In this document: in pieces, positions 7,476 through 15,152 of the stretch
Position numbering within the stretch: the first letter of the stretch is position 1
Layout of the letters: each line of letters starts with the position of its first letter
Origin: Chthoniobacter flavus
GTDB taxonomy: Bacteria; Verrucomicrobiota; Verrucomicrobiia; Chthoniobacterales; DYNR01
Direction of reading: 5' to 3'
Length of the DNA stretch: 15,751 nucleotides
Assembly (NCBI GenBank): GCA_020720945.1
Contig: DYNR01000017.1
Span: forward strand, 1-15,751
The notes under the pieces: generated by a model
Told to the model about the DNA's origin: nothing
Database searches by the model: none
The model's input: only the letters and a program-made list of their open reading frames with translations
Made by a program: the position numbers and the translations under genes

Positions 7476-10400
7476 TTATGGTGCAACTTTCCCGTTTTTC
7501 CCTAAATCCTTGCCAAGAACCCCGGCAATGAAAAGATGAATATCGTCCAAAACACTGTAAAGACACGGGATCAATACCATCGTCAGCAACGATGCAAAGG
7601 TCAGCCCAAAAACGATAGCTTGGGCCATGGGTGCCAAAAATTGCTCCTGTCCTGACGAAGTAAAGGCTAGATTCATCAACCCCACAACCGTCGTTGCCGT
7701 AGTCAAAAAAACAGGGCGGAACCGCACCTTCCCGCTCTCCATGACGGAGCGCCACCGCAAATGCCGCGAAACGCAAAACGGCTGGTGGCGGATGTTTGCC
7801 TCCGCATCGCCTGACCCTTCGTGCCTCCTCCGATTCACAAAATCCACCAGCACCACCGAATTGTTGACCACGATCCCCGCCAACGCAATCGTCCCCATCA
7901 CCGACATCAAACCAATCGGTTCCCCCATCGCAAGCAACCCCAAAATAACCCCGACAATCCCAAACGGAATCACCGCCATAATCACCACAGGCTGAAAAAA
8001 GGAATTGGTGATCACGGCAAGCAATGCGTAAATCAAAAGCAACGCGACCACGCTCGCAAATTTCATCGCCCCAAGGCTCTTTTCCGTATCCTCGTTTTCC
8101 CCGCTCAAACGAATCCTGCAACCGGGGTGCTCCGCCAAAATCTCGGGCAACCACCCACGGATTTTTTCGTTCGCATCCACAGAAGTCAAAACCCTTTCGT
8201 CCACATCGGACGATACCGTCACCACCCTCTCCGAATTCAGCCGATTGATCCTCGGCAACCCGCTGCTCCTCTCGATTTCCGCAACGGAAGACAAATCGAC
8301 CGCTTTTCCTTCCCGATTGATAACCCGATACGCGAAAAGCACTTCCGGATCATTGCGAAAACGCTCTGCCACCTTGACTCGCAAAATCACCTCCTCGTCT
8401 CCCCACCGCAACCTCCCCGCTTCGATCCCCCGAAAGCCCGCCTGCAACGCCGCACCCACCGCTTGCGCATCCAACCCCGCACGCGCCGCCCTCATGTCGT
8501 CCACCCGCACGAGCAACTCGGTCTTTCCAGCAGGAAAATCACTGCCCACATTCAGCGCCCCCGGCAACTCCTTGAGCCGTTTCTCCACCTTTTCCGCCGC
8601 TGCAACCATCGCGGGAAAATCCGTTCCCAAAATTTCTACATTCACCGCCCGCCCCACCGGAGGCCCTCCCTCTTCCACCTTCGCCGTCGCAGAAATAAAC
8701 TCGGGAAACTCCAGCAACAACCGCCGCAAATCCCTCGAAATTTCCGACGGCCTCCGGGCCCGCGGGTTCTCCTCGTCGATGTCAACCGTCACCATCGCCA
8801 AGTTCGTCCCATACTGCAAAAACTGGTCTCGCGAATCCAGCCTCGCCCCGATCCTGGTAACAAGAGCAACCAAATCGTCTTTGGGCAATACCTCCACAAT
8901 CCTCTTTTCTAACCTCGCCACCACCTCGCGGGTCTGCTCCAACGAATGATCCCGGGGCAATTCCACCTTCACCAAAATCACATCGGCAAAATCCGTCGAA
9001 AAAAGCTTGAACGGCACTGCCCCGACCCCGACCAAAACCCCGGCCCCAACCAGAACCAAAAAGAAAATACCTACACAAAAATACCTGTAACGCAATGAGA
9101 TAGCCAGCAGATGCAGATAAAACTCGACGACCGCAGACAAAAAAACATCCACCGCTTCCCGCATCTCGGCATAAGTCAAACGAACCACGCGCAACCCTTT
9201 CCCAAACACTCCTCTCGGCACTTCCGCTAAAATCCCTTCCGCAGATCGCTCCTTGCGAACGAAATCAGCAATATGGCTCGGCAAAACGAAAAACGCCTGC
9301 ATAAGCGAAAATACCAGCGTGGAAATCACGACCACGGGCACGATCACCAAAAATTTCCCGATAATCCCATCACCCCAAATCAACGGCAAAAACGCTGCAA
9401 CCGTCGTGCTAACACTCCCCAACACCGGCCAAAAAACCTCGTCTGTCCCTTCAACCGCCGCCTCGACTGCCCTCTTCCCCTGCTGGATCAAACGGTAAGA
9501 GTTTTCGCTGATTACAACGGCATCGTCCACGACCATCCCGAGCGCCATAATCATCCCGAACAGAGAAAGCAAATTGATGGAATACCCGCCCAAATAAAGG
9601 ACAAGAAAAGAACCGGCAAAAGAAATCGGGATCCCGATCGCTACCACGATCGCCATCCGCCAATCCAAAAATAACACGAGCAACACCGTCACCAACAACA
9701 ATGCCTGCACCCCATTCTGAAAAACCGTGTTGATCCGCGTCCGGATAAACCGCGTCGAATCGTTCACCACCTGCGTCTCGACCTGCGGAGGAAACTCTTT
9801 TGCAGCCAACGAAAACACCTCCCGGCACTTCTCGACCGTCACCACGGCATCCGCCCCTTTCTTCTTCACGATCAAAAAGGAAACCGCGGGACGCAAGTTC
9901 GCCTGCCCCAGCGTCCGAGGCTCTTCAGAACGGTCAACAAATGTCGCAACCTCTTGTAACAGAACAACCTTCCCACCTTGCATCTTGACGGGAATCTCGC
10001 CGAGTTGCCCCACATCCGTGATTTCTCCCAACACCCGGACTACCCGCTGCCCCCCGTCCGCATCAAACCGTCCCCCGACCACATTCTTGTTCTTCCTCCG
10101 CACCGCTTCGGCGACTTCTTCGTAGGAAACCCCCAAACCCTGCAAACGAAACGGATCAATTTCGATCCAGATCTCCCGGTCGTCCAACCCGTCCACCAAC
10201 ACATCGGAAACCCCTGCCACCATTTTCAAATCCCTCTTCAAACGGACGAGCTTTTCCCGGAACGAATGCAAATCGAACCCCGGCGGATACGATGCCGTAA
10301 AAGTGACCAGCGGAAAGGGCAAATCAAAATTCTCTACCACCGGCGCTTCGATGCTTGCCGGCAACTTCGCCCTCGCCTTATCAACCGCCTGCCGCACTTC

Positions 10401-10727
10401 GTCCAACGACGCAGATATGTCCCCAACCCCCGAATCCATCTCCAAAAAAATGTTGGAAAAATAATCCTCGGAGGACGAATACATCTTGTTCACCCCGCCA
10501 ACCTTGATCACCTCTTCTTCGATCGGAACCGTAATCGTTTTCTCGATCTCCTCGGCGGAACTCGTCGCGGGATCGACCACCGTGATCGAAAGAAAATCTG
10601 TCGTGATGTCGGGAAAAAGGTCGAGCTTCAACCGGGTCGTCGCCGACAAAAATCCTGCAGCCAGCACAACGATGCACAACAAGTTGGCTGCCACACGGTT
10701 ATTGACACTCCAACGCGGTATATTCAT
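7476..10727 (-). CDS. RND-family efflux transporter permease (HAE1/AcrB-like)
   Basis: This is a proton-driven inner-membrane pump subunit that forms tripartite efflux complexes with an adaptor and an outer-membrane channel. The length of 1083 aa is slightly above the family norm. The N-terminal helix starts NIPRWSVNNRVAANLL, then LDLFPDI at about 36-42. TM4 has GMVVDDAVVISEN with the proton-relay Asp401-Asp402. TM10 has GIVVNNSVVLVDF (Asn955-Asn956), the version with Asn where AcrB has Lys. Two large porter halves follow TM1 and TM7. Residues 978-994 are an apparent 17-aa insertion between GDAEA and VMESGKVRFRP, described as a separate repeat. The ATG at 10725-10727 is preceded at suitable spacing by GGGGGA. 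The adaptor gene lies 57 bp upstream, so they are likely one operon. No TolC-like gene is in the window. Substrate unknown. Confidence 0.96.
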   Translation of the reverse strand: MNIPRWSVNNRVAANLLCIVVLAAGFLSATTRLKLDLFPDITTDFLSITVVDPATSSAEEIEKTITVPIEEEVIKVGGVNKMYSSSEDYFSNIFLEMDSGVGDISASLDEVRQAVDKARAKLPASIEAPVVENFDLPFPLVTFTASYPPGFDLHSFREKLVRLKRDLKMVAGVSDVLVDGLDDREIWIEIDPFRLQGLGVSYEEVAEAVRRKNKNVVGGRFDADGGQRVVRVLGEITDVGQLGEIPVKMQGGKVVLLQEVATFVDRSEEPRTLGQANLRPAVSFLIVKKKGADAVVTVEKCREVFSLAAKEFPPQVETQVVNDSTRFIRTRINTVFQNGVQALLLVTVLLVLFLDWRMAIVVAIGIPISFAGSFLVLYLGGYSINLLSLFGMIMALGMVVDDAVVISENSYRLIQQGKRAVEAAVEGTDEVFWPVLGSVSTTVAAFLPLIWGDGIIGKFLVIVPVVVISTLVFSLMQAFFVLPSHIADFVRKERSAEGILAEVPRGVFGKGLRVVRLTYAEMREAVDVFLSAVVEFYLHLLAISLRYRYFCVGIFFLVLVGAGVLVGVGAVPFKLFSTDFADVILVKVELPRDHSLEQTREVVARLEKRIVEVLPKDDLVALVTRIGARLDSRDQFLQYGTNLAMVTVDIDEENPRARRPSEISRDLRRLLLEFPEFISATAKVEEGGPPVGRAVNVEILGTDFPAMVAAAEKVEKRLKELPGALNVGSDFPAGKTELLVRVDDMRAARAGLDAQAVGAALQAGFRGIEAGRLRWGDEEVILRVKVAERFRNDPEVLFAYRVINREGKAVDLSSVAEIERSSGLPRINRLNSERVVTVSSDVDERVLTSVDANEKIRGWLPEILAEHPGCRIRLSGENEDTEKSLGAMKFASVVALLLIYALLAVITNSFFQPVVIMAVIPFGIVGVILGLLAMGEPIGLMSVMGTIALAGIVVNNSVVLVDFVNRRRHEGSGDAEANIRHQPFCVSRHLRWRSVMESGKVRFRPVFLTTATTVVGLMNLAFTSSGQEQFLAPMAQAIVFGLTFASLLTMVLIPCLYSVLDDIHLFIAGVLGKDLGKNGKVAP
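7746..7796 (-). repeat. putative 51-bp in-frame palindromic insertion inside the RND permease gene
   Basis: Seventeen codons encode a basic, aromatic and Cys-containing stretch beginning NIRHQPF and ending RWRS. They interrupt what otherwise reads EGSGDAEA-VMESGKVRFRP, a continuous match to the family pattern EG...EA-v.E(A/S)GKVRFRP. The inserted DNA has inverted arms CGCCACC (7750-7756) and GGTGGCG (7784-7790), with inner GCCG (7763-7766) and CGGC (7779-7782). Its length is an exact multiple of three. It falls in the short cytoplasmic loop between TM10 and TM11, where an insertion could be tolerated. I saw no second copy in the window and no clear target-site duplication. Confidence 0.5.
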
Positions 10728-10784
10728 CCCTTCATCCCCCTTTTTTTCCCGCTATCCAGATTCAGGTTCATGACAAACTGGACG

Positions 10785-11825
10785 CTAACGAATCTGGACT
10801 TTGTCCCCCACCCGCAACCCTTCAAAAACAGGATAAAAACCGTCGATTTCTGGTCCTACCACGACTTCCGATAAAACGGGCTCCCCCTCCCCCGCATCCT
10901 CCCAAACCAGACTCTTCCGGCCACTAAAGCGGACAGCCCGCACGGGCACAAACGGAACTCCTTCAAACTGACGCACTTCCGAACGCACCACCCCTTGCAA
11001 CCCCCCAGGCAATCCCGCTCCCCTATTTTCTAAAACCGCTTCCACCCGAAAAAGCCGCGTCGCAGGATCCGCCGAAACCGAACAAAAATCGATCTTCGGA
11101 TGCAAAAGAATCCCCGGATGCGAAGGAAGCGTCAACCCGATTTCTTTTCCCGTCGGAAAGGCCGCCAAATCGCTCTCGCTGACCGCAAAACGAACCCGCA
11201 AACGCTGCAAATCAAGCACCGTCGCCACAGGCTGATTGACATTGACCGCATCTCCCCGATCCACCAGACGCTCGTTGACTGTCCCGGCAAACGGGGCACG
11301 GACGACATGGCGGTTCAACCTCTCCGTCACCTCCGCTAACACCATCTGGTCGGCTCTCGCCGCCGCCGCCTGCATCTGGTATGCTGTCTCGGAAATCGCC
11401 CGCGACTGGATGAGTTTTGCAGCCTCCGCAAGAAGCCTCTTCGTTTCGTCCGCCTTTGTCTTCGCTTGCTCCACCGCAATTTTCGCCAGCGTGTCATCGA
11501 GACGAACCAACGCCTGCCCCGCCTCAACCTTCTCTCCAGGCTCAACAAAAGTTTCTACCACCCGCCCCGAAACTTCCGCAGGCACATCGGCCTCCATCCA
11601 CGGCCGCAAATCCGCCGCATACCTCCGCGCCTGCGAAACCGTGCGCTCTTCGACCCGCACAACATCGGGCACCCGTGGCCTCAACTGCGCTCTCTCTTCC
11701 TCGTATCGCTTCTGGTCGCGGACGGCAACCGAATACCGGACCGATGCTAAAAACAAAAAAAACACGGTCAGCCCCAACGCCAAAAAACCCAAAACAACCC
11801 TCTTCGTCCGCCGCGAAAATTTCAT
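10785..11825 (-). CDS. RND efflux periplasmic adaptor (membrane fusion protein, HlyD/AcrA family)
   Basis: This is the adaptor that couples the RND permease to an outer-membrane channel; 346 aa. An uncleaved N-terminal membrane anchor lies at about residues 9-28, with no lipobox Cys. The lipoyl/barrel-sandwich first half is around ADVPAEVSGRVVETFVEPGEKVEAGQALVRLDD (79-111). A short Ala-rich helical hairpin follows (about 112-170). The second lipoyl half is VVRAPFAGTVNERLVDRGDAVN (174-195). The beta-barrel and membrane-proximal domains come next, ending VGDKVQIR. The ATG at 11823-11825 has a strong purine-rich GGAGGAGAGG just upstream, one of the few clear ribosome-binding sites in the window. 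It lies 18 bp after tadA and 57 bp before the permease gene. Confidence 0.93.
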   Translation of the reverse strand: MKFSRRTKRVVLGFLALGLTVFFLFLASVRYSVAVRDQKRYEEERAQLRPRVPDVVRVEERTVSQARRYAADLRPWMEADVPAEVSGRVVETFVEPGEKVEAGQALVRLDDTLAKIAVEQAKTKADETKRLLAEAAKLIQSRAISETAYQMQAAAARADQMVLAEVTERLNRHVVRAPFAGTVNERLVDRGDAVNVNQPVATVLDLQRLRVRFAVSESDLAAFPTGKEIGLTLPSHPGILLHPKIDFCSVSADPATRLFRVEAVLENRGAGLPGGLQGVVRSEVRQFEGVPFVPVRAVRFSGRKSLVWEDAGEGEPVLSEVVVGPEIDGFYPVFEGLRVGDKVQIR

Positions 11826-11843
11826 CGTTCCTCTCCTCCTCCC

Positions 11844-12386
11844 TCAGCCAACCTCCCCCGTCTCTCCTTGCCGCAACTTGGCATCCTCGCGCCGCCCCGC
11901 AAAAAAAGACCTCAGCAAAAACGCGCACTCCTCGCCTCGCACCCCTGCCGTAATTTCGCTCCGGTGGTTCAACCCCGGCATCTGCAAAAGATTGATGGCT
12001 CCTCCCGCCGCCCCGCCCCGCAAATCCGAACACCCAAAAACCACCCTCCGCAAACGGACATGGACAATCGCCCCCGCACACATCGGGCACGGTTCCTTGG
12101 TCACATAAAGGTCGCACTCGTTCAAACGCCAGTCGTCCACGACAGACTCGGCTTGCGTGATCGCAAGCATCTCGGCGTGCGCCGTGGCATCCTTCAGCAT
12201 TTCTACTTGGTTGGATGCCCTCGCAATCACCCGCCCGGCACGGACTACGACAGCCCCGATCGGCACTTCCCCGTCGGCTTCCGCCCGCCTCGCCATCCGC
12301 AGTGCCTCGCCCATGAAATAGGCATCGGACTGCAAATCAACGAACCCTTCTTCATCCCCAAAAGGCGAAGCTATGCCCAATTCCAT
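11844..12386 (-). CDS. tadA: tRNA-specific adenosine deaminase TadA
   Basis: TadA deaminates adenosine-34 to inosine in the wobble position of tRNA-Arg(ACG), allowing decoding of CGU, CGC and CGA. It is a 180-aa zinc enzyme of the cytidine-deaminase fold. The zinc and catalytic motif HAEM (His70, Glu72) and PCPMC (Cys100, Cys103) are intact, and VPIGAVVV and NQVEMLKDATAHAEM are typical. The family core starts near DAYFMGEALRMARRA, so the first 20 residues are a short non-conserved leader. A start at Met25 is possible but would cut the first helix, so 12386 is preferred. The best Shine-Dalgarno-like GGAGGAGGGGG lies unusually far upstream (about 20 nt). It sits in a leftward cluster after rpmB, with the pump genes downstream. 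Confidence 0.95.
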   Translation of the reverse strand: MELGIASPFGDEEGFVDLQSDAYFMGEALRMARRAEADGEVPIGAVVVRAGRVIARASNQVEMLKDATAHAEMLAITQAESVVDDWRLNECDLYVTKEPCPMCAGAIVHVRLRRVVFGCSDLRGGAAGGAINLLQMPGLNHRSEITAGVRGEECAFLLRSFFAGRREDAKLRQGETGEVG

Positions 12387-12410
12387 AACCGGAAGAAAAG
12401 ATTCCCCCTC

Positions 12411-12432
12411 CTCCGCCTTTGCGGAGCAAAGG
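12411..12432 (-). promoter_or_regulatory. overlapping alternative hairpins between rpmB and tadA
   Basis: Just after the rpmB stop, the minus-strand RNA can form either CCTTTG:CAAAGG (12427-12432 with 12416-12421) or CTCCGC:GCGGAG (12421-12426 with 12411-12416). The two share bases and exclude each other. The second partly covers the GGAGGAGG purine run preceding tadA. There is no immediate U-run, so a strong terminator is unlikely. Any control role is speculative. Confidence 0.25.
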
Positions 12433-12696
12433 TCAAATAATCCCCGCTTTTTTCAGCGTCGAAAATGCCCCGTTCTTGGAAACGGTCTTCAACGCGCGCG
12501 CGGTAAGTTTGACGGTGACAAACTTCTTCAACTCCGGCACCCAAATTCTTTTCGTCTGGAGATTGGGCACAAACTCGCGTGGCACCACCTTGGTGACATG
12601 CATCCCGATCCCACCTTTTTTCTTCGCCAAACCGCGGCGGTGAATTTTCGAACCCTTGGCAGGCTTGGCTCCCGTAATACTGCAAATGCGTGACAT
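12433..12696 (-). CDS. rpmB: 50S ribosomal protein L28
   Basis: L28 is a small basic protein of the large ribosomal subunit. It is 87 aa, a little longer than the E. coli form. It begins MSRICSITGAKPAKGSKIHRRG, as in the family, followed by a Lys/Gly-rich insert GLAKKKGGIG that I associate with PVC and some other bacteria. The conserved PNLQTKRIWV and the C-terminal ARALKTVSKNGAF follow. Only one Cys is present in the N-terminal segment, so the zinc-binding Cys set of some L28 proteins is absent. The ATG at 12694-12696 is preceded by AAAGGAACG at a good distance. It lies between gmd (47 bp upstream) and tadA (46 bp downstream), and rpmG (L33) is not adjacent. Confidence 0.96.
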   Translation of the reverse strand: MSRICSITGAKPAKGSKIHRRGLAKKKGGIGMHVTKVVPREFVPNLQTKRIWVPELKKFVTVKLTARALKTVSKNGAFSTLKKAGII

Positions 12697-12743
12697 GTTT
12701 TTATCGTTCCTTTTCTAAATATCTGTTTTCTTCGGAGGGAGGG

Positions 12744-13757
12744 TTAAGCTACTCCCGTCGTTTGCGCTGTCAAGCCGTTTTTTGATAGCAAATTCAAATC
12801 GGCATCTACCATGATCTTCACCAAATCCTTGAACTTGGTTTTCGGCTCCCAGCCGATCTGCTTTTTCGCTTTGGACGCATCGCCGATCAAAAGCTCGACT
12901 TCCGCCGGCCTCTCGTAGCGCTGGTCGTAACGGACATGCTCCTGCCAATCCAAATCGAGATGAGAAAACGCCTCGACAACGAAGTCTTTGACCGTCTGGG
13001 TCTCTCCCGTCGCGAGAACATAGTCGTCCCCTTCCTCGGCCTGCATCATCATCCACATACCCTCGACATACTCGGGCGCGTAGCCCCAGTCCCGCTTGGC
13101 ATCCAAATTTCCTAAAAAAAGCTCTTTCTGCAACCCGAGCTTGATCGCCGCCGCCGCACGGGAAATCTTGCGGGTAACAAAGGTCTCGCCGCGCCGCGGG
13201 CTTTCGTGGTTGAACAAAATCCCGTTGGTCGTATGCATCCCGTAGCTCTCGCGGTAGTTGACCGTAGCCCAATACGCAAAAACCTTCGCGACCCCATACG
13301 GGCTCCTCGGCCAAAACGGCGTCGTCTCTTTTTGCGGCACTTCTTGCACCTTCCCAAACATCTCGCTGCTCGACGCCTGATAAAAACGGGTCTTGACCCC
13401 GCTCTCGTGAATGGCTTCCAAAATACGGATCGTCCCGACCCCCGTGACATCCGCCGTGTATTCGGGTATGTCGAAACTCACCCGCACATGGCTCTGCGCC
13501 CCAAGATGATAGATCTCATCGGGCTGCAAGTTGTAAATCAGTTTCACCAAATTCACCGAATCCGCCAAATCCCCGTAATGCAAAAACAGGCGCACCCCGT
13601 TGACATGCGGGTCTTGGTAAAGATGGTCGATCCTGCTGGTGTTAAAAGTGCTGGCTCGGCGGATAATGCCGTGGACTTCGTAGCCTTTCGATAAAAGCAA
13701 ATCGGCAAGATAGGAACCGTCTTGTCCGGTGATGCCGGTGATTAGTGCGCGTTTCAT
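12744..13757 (-). CDS. gmd: GDP-mannose 4,6-dehydratase
   Basis: Gmd converts GDP-D-mannose to GDP-4-keto-6-deoxymannose. That is the branch point to GDP-L-fucose, GDP-D-rhamnose and related sugars used in surface polysaccharide. This extended SDR has 337 aa. The NAD(P)-binding motif TGITGQDG is at 7-14, with RRASTFNTSRIDHL at 33-46. The active-site SSSEMFG (129-135) contains Ser131-Glu132, and YGVAK (154-158) has Tyr154 and Lys158. The family signatures NHESPRRGETFVTRKI and RDWGYAPEYVEGMW are present. The ATG at 13755-13757 gives the normal N-terminus, and no Shine-Dalgarno is visible. The usual partner reductase (fcl or rmd) is absent here. The gene sits between rph and rpmB. It could supply a sugar for envelope glycosylation, but no link to the two glycosyltransferases is shown. 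Confidence 0.97.
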   Translation of the reverse strand: MKRALITGITGQDGSYLADLLLSKGYEVHGIIRRASTFNTSRIDHLYQDPHVNGVRLFLHYGDLADSVNLVKLIYNLQPDEIYHLGAQSHVRVSFDIPEYTADVTGVGTIRILEAIHESGVKTRFYQASSSEMFGKVQEVPQKETTPFWPRSPYGVAKVFAYWATVNYRESYGMHTTNGILFNHESPRRGETFVTRKISRAAAAIKLGLQKELFLGNLDAKRDWGYAPEYVEGMWMMMQAEEGDDYVLATGETQTVKDFVVEAFSHLDLDWQEHVRYDQRYERPAEVELLIGDASKAKKQIGWEPKTKFKDLVKIMVDADLNLLSKNGLTAQTTGVA

Positions 13758-13776
13758 GTGTTTTGGTTTGGTATCT

Positions 13777-13806
13777 AAAAAAACAAAATGTAGCCCGTTG
13801 TGCTAC
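13777..13806 (-). terminator. possible intrinsic terminator after rph
   Basis: On the minus strand, GTAGC and GCTAC (13802-13806 and 13790-13794) form a 5-bp stem with a 7-nt loop, followed by ATTTTGTTTTTTT. The layout is terminator-like and lies about 30 bp after the rph stop. The stem is short, and only about 19 bp separate it from gmd. It may therefore be partial, or act as an attenuator between rph and gmd. Confidence 0.35.
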
Positions 13807-13835
13807 CCCTGTTCGCCCCCGCTGGCAAGACTAAA

Positions 13836-14561
13836 TTAAATTTTTTCCAGGGCTTTCCTCTGCTCTTCTAAAATCCGCCGGATGCCGACCTTCCCCGCCT
13901 CCATCATCCCCGCAAGTTGCTCTTCCGTAAACACCGCCTCCTCCCCGCTCGCCTGCAACTCGATCAACTCCATTCCCTCGGTCATCACCAAATTCAAATC
14001 AACCGCCACATCCTTGTCTTCCTCGTAATCCAAATCCAACAAAATCTCCCCGCCCAAAACCCCCAGACTCACCGCGGCAACCAAACTCTTCAACGGGCTT
14101 CTACGGGTTTTCCCTTCCGCCACAAGACGCTTTCCCGCCAACCCGATCGCGACACACGCTCCCGTGATAGACGCTGTCCGCGTCCCTCCATCCGCCTGCA
14201 AAACATCGCAATCAACCCACATCGTCCTCTGCCCAAGTGCATCTAAATCAACGGCTGCGCGCAACGACCTGCCGATCAACCGCTGGATCTCTACCGACCT
14301 CCCGTCCACTTTCCCACGCGCCACATCCCGAGGTTTCCTGTCGAGCGTCGAATACGGCAACATATTGTATTCCGCCGTCAACCACCCCCCGCTCACCCCT
14401 TGGTCTTTCATCCACCGCGGCACCCCCTCTTGCACGCAAACTGCGCAAATGACTTTCGTGCAACCAAATGAAACGAGCACGGACCCGTAAGCGTTCGGCG
14501 CTACCCCTGTTTGAAATGTGATCGGGCGGACTTCTCTGTTGGTTCGGTTGGTTCTCGGCAT
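13836..14561 (-). CDS. rph: ribonuclease PH
   Basis: RNase PH is a phosphate-dependent 3'-to-5' exoribonuclease that trims tRNA 3' ends and other RNAs, working as a ring of dimers. It is 241 aa, the normal length. The family features are GWLTAEYNMLP (59-69), GRSVEIQRLIGRSLRA (87-102), DCDVLQADGGTRTASITGA (117-135; GGTRT contributes the phosphate site) and LDLDYEEDKDVAVDLN (175-190), which carries the metal-binding acidic residues. The N-terminus reads MPRTNRTNREVRPITF rather than the common RPDGR start, but the ATG at 14559-14561 gives the expected distance to RPITF. The upstream minus strand has a G6-A-G6 run 17 nt before the ATG and a weak GGAAG nearer. It is the first gene of the leftward block and divergent from the gene at 14710. 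Confidence 0.97.
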   Translation of the reverse strand: MPRTNRTNREVRPITFQTGVAPNAYGSVLVSFGCTKVICAVCVQEGVPRWMKDQGVSGGWLTAEYNMLPYSTLDRKPRDVARGKVDGRSVEIQRLIGRSLRAAVDLDALGQRTMWVDCDVLQADGGTRTASITGACVAIGLAGKRLVAEGKTRRSPLKSLVAAVSLGVLGGEILLDLDYEEDKDVAVDLNLVMTEGMELIELQASGEEAVFTEEQLAGMMEAGKVGIRRILEEQRKALEKI

Positions 14562-14673
14562 ACGGCTTCCGATACTTGCCCCCCTCCCCCCGTTTTACAA
14601 CAGATTTTTTCACCCTCCGCAAACCTCCCCGCAATCCCCAATTCGCAATTCCCTGCCCCTCTTCTCTTTTCGG

Positions 14674-14701
14674 TTGATTTAAAAAAAACCTCCTCTACAA
14701 T
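14674..14701 (+). promoter_or_regulatory. sigma-70-type promoter for the membrane protein/trpF pair, probably leaderless
   Basis: TTGATT (14674-14679, four of six to consensus) and TACAAT (14696-14701, five of six) are separated by 16 bp in the divergent intergenic region. A start about 7 nt after the -10 box would fall near 14708, two bases before the ATG at 14710. The transcript would then have almost no 5' leader. No Shine-Dalgarno is present, which agrees with leaderless initiation. Confidence 0.5.
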
Positions 14702-14709
14702 TTACGCAA

Positions 14710-15144
14710 ATGAGCGCTTTCCTCCTCCGTTGGTTTGTCACCACCCTTTCTGTTTCCTTCGCCACCCTCCTGATTCCAGGGATATCCGCCGGCCCCGTTC
14801 TTCCCTTCATCGGGGCTTGCCTCCTCCTCGGCATCATCAACGCGTTCGTCCGCCCCATCCTGATGCTGCTCTGCTTCCCTCTCATCCTCCTCTCGATGGG
14901 ACTCTTCATCTTCGTCATCAACGCCCTCCTCCTGCTCTTCGTTTCTTCGATTGTTCCTTCGTTTCATGTGGACGGCTTCTGGTCCGCTTTCTTTGGCTCC
15001 ATCGTCATCAGCATCACCAGTTGGGCTCTCAGCTCAGTCTTCAGAACCAGCGACGGCAAAATGCATGTCATCACCCACCACGGAAAAATCCGCGAGGCGA
15101 ACGAGCAGATGAAACGCGCCAATGCGCGAGTCGTAAACGATTGA
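14710..15144 (+). CDS. YvlD/phage-holin-4-type integral membrane protein
   Basis: This is a small membrane protein of the family often annotated as membrane protein of unknown function, phage holin family 4 (YvlD-like). Its biochemical role is not known to me. It has 144 aa with about four hydrophobic segments, near residues 3-22, 28-47, 50-77 and 90-107. The diagnostic core is NAFVRPILMLLCFPLILLSM followed by GLFIFVINALLLLF. A basic, polar C-terminal tail (about 110-144) is probably cytosolic. Despite the family name there is no sign of a prophage here. The stop is 8 bp before trpF, so the two genes are probably co-transcribed from the promoter at 14674-14701. Confidence 0.85.
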   Translation: MSAFLLRWFVTTLSVSFATLLIPGISAGPVLPFIGACLLLGIINAFVRPILMLLCFPLILLSMGLFIFVINALLLLFVSSIVPSFHVDGFWSAFFGSIVISITSWALSSVFRTSDGKMHVITHHGKIREANEQMKRANARVVND

Positions 15145-15152
15145 ACGCAAGA

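Noticed and set aside
7821..8912. 363-aa open frame on the + strand opposite the RND permease
   Set aside because: It is antisense to a clear transporter, low-complexity and rich in Pro/Arg/His, with no recognisable domain. The same applies to the frames at 8245-8949 and 9978-10874.
14710..15144. Prophage remnant suggested by the holin-like family name
   Set aside because: The family is a widespread chromosomal membrane protein. No phage genes, attachment sites or integrase are nearby.
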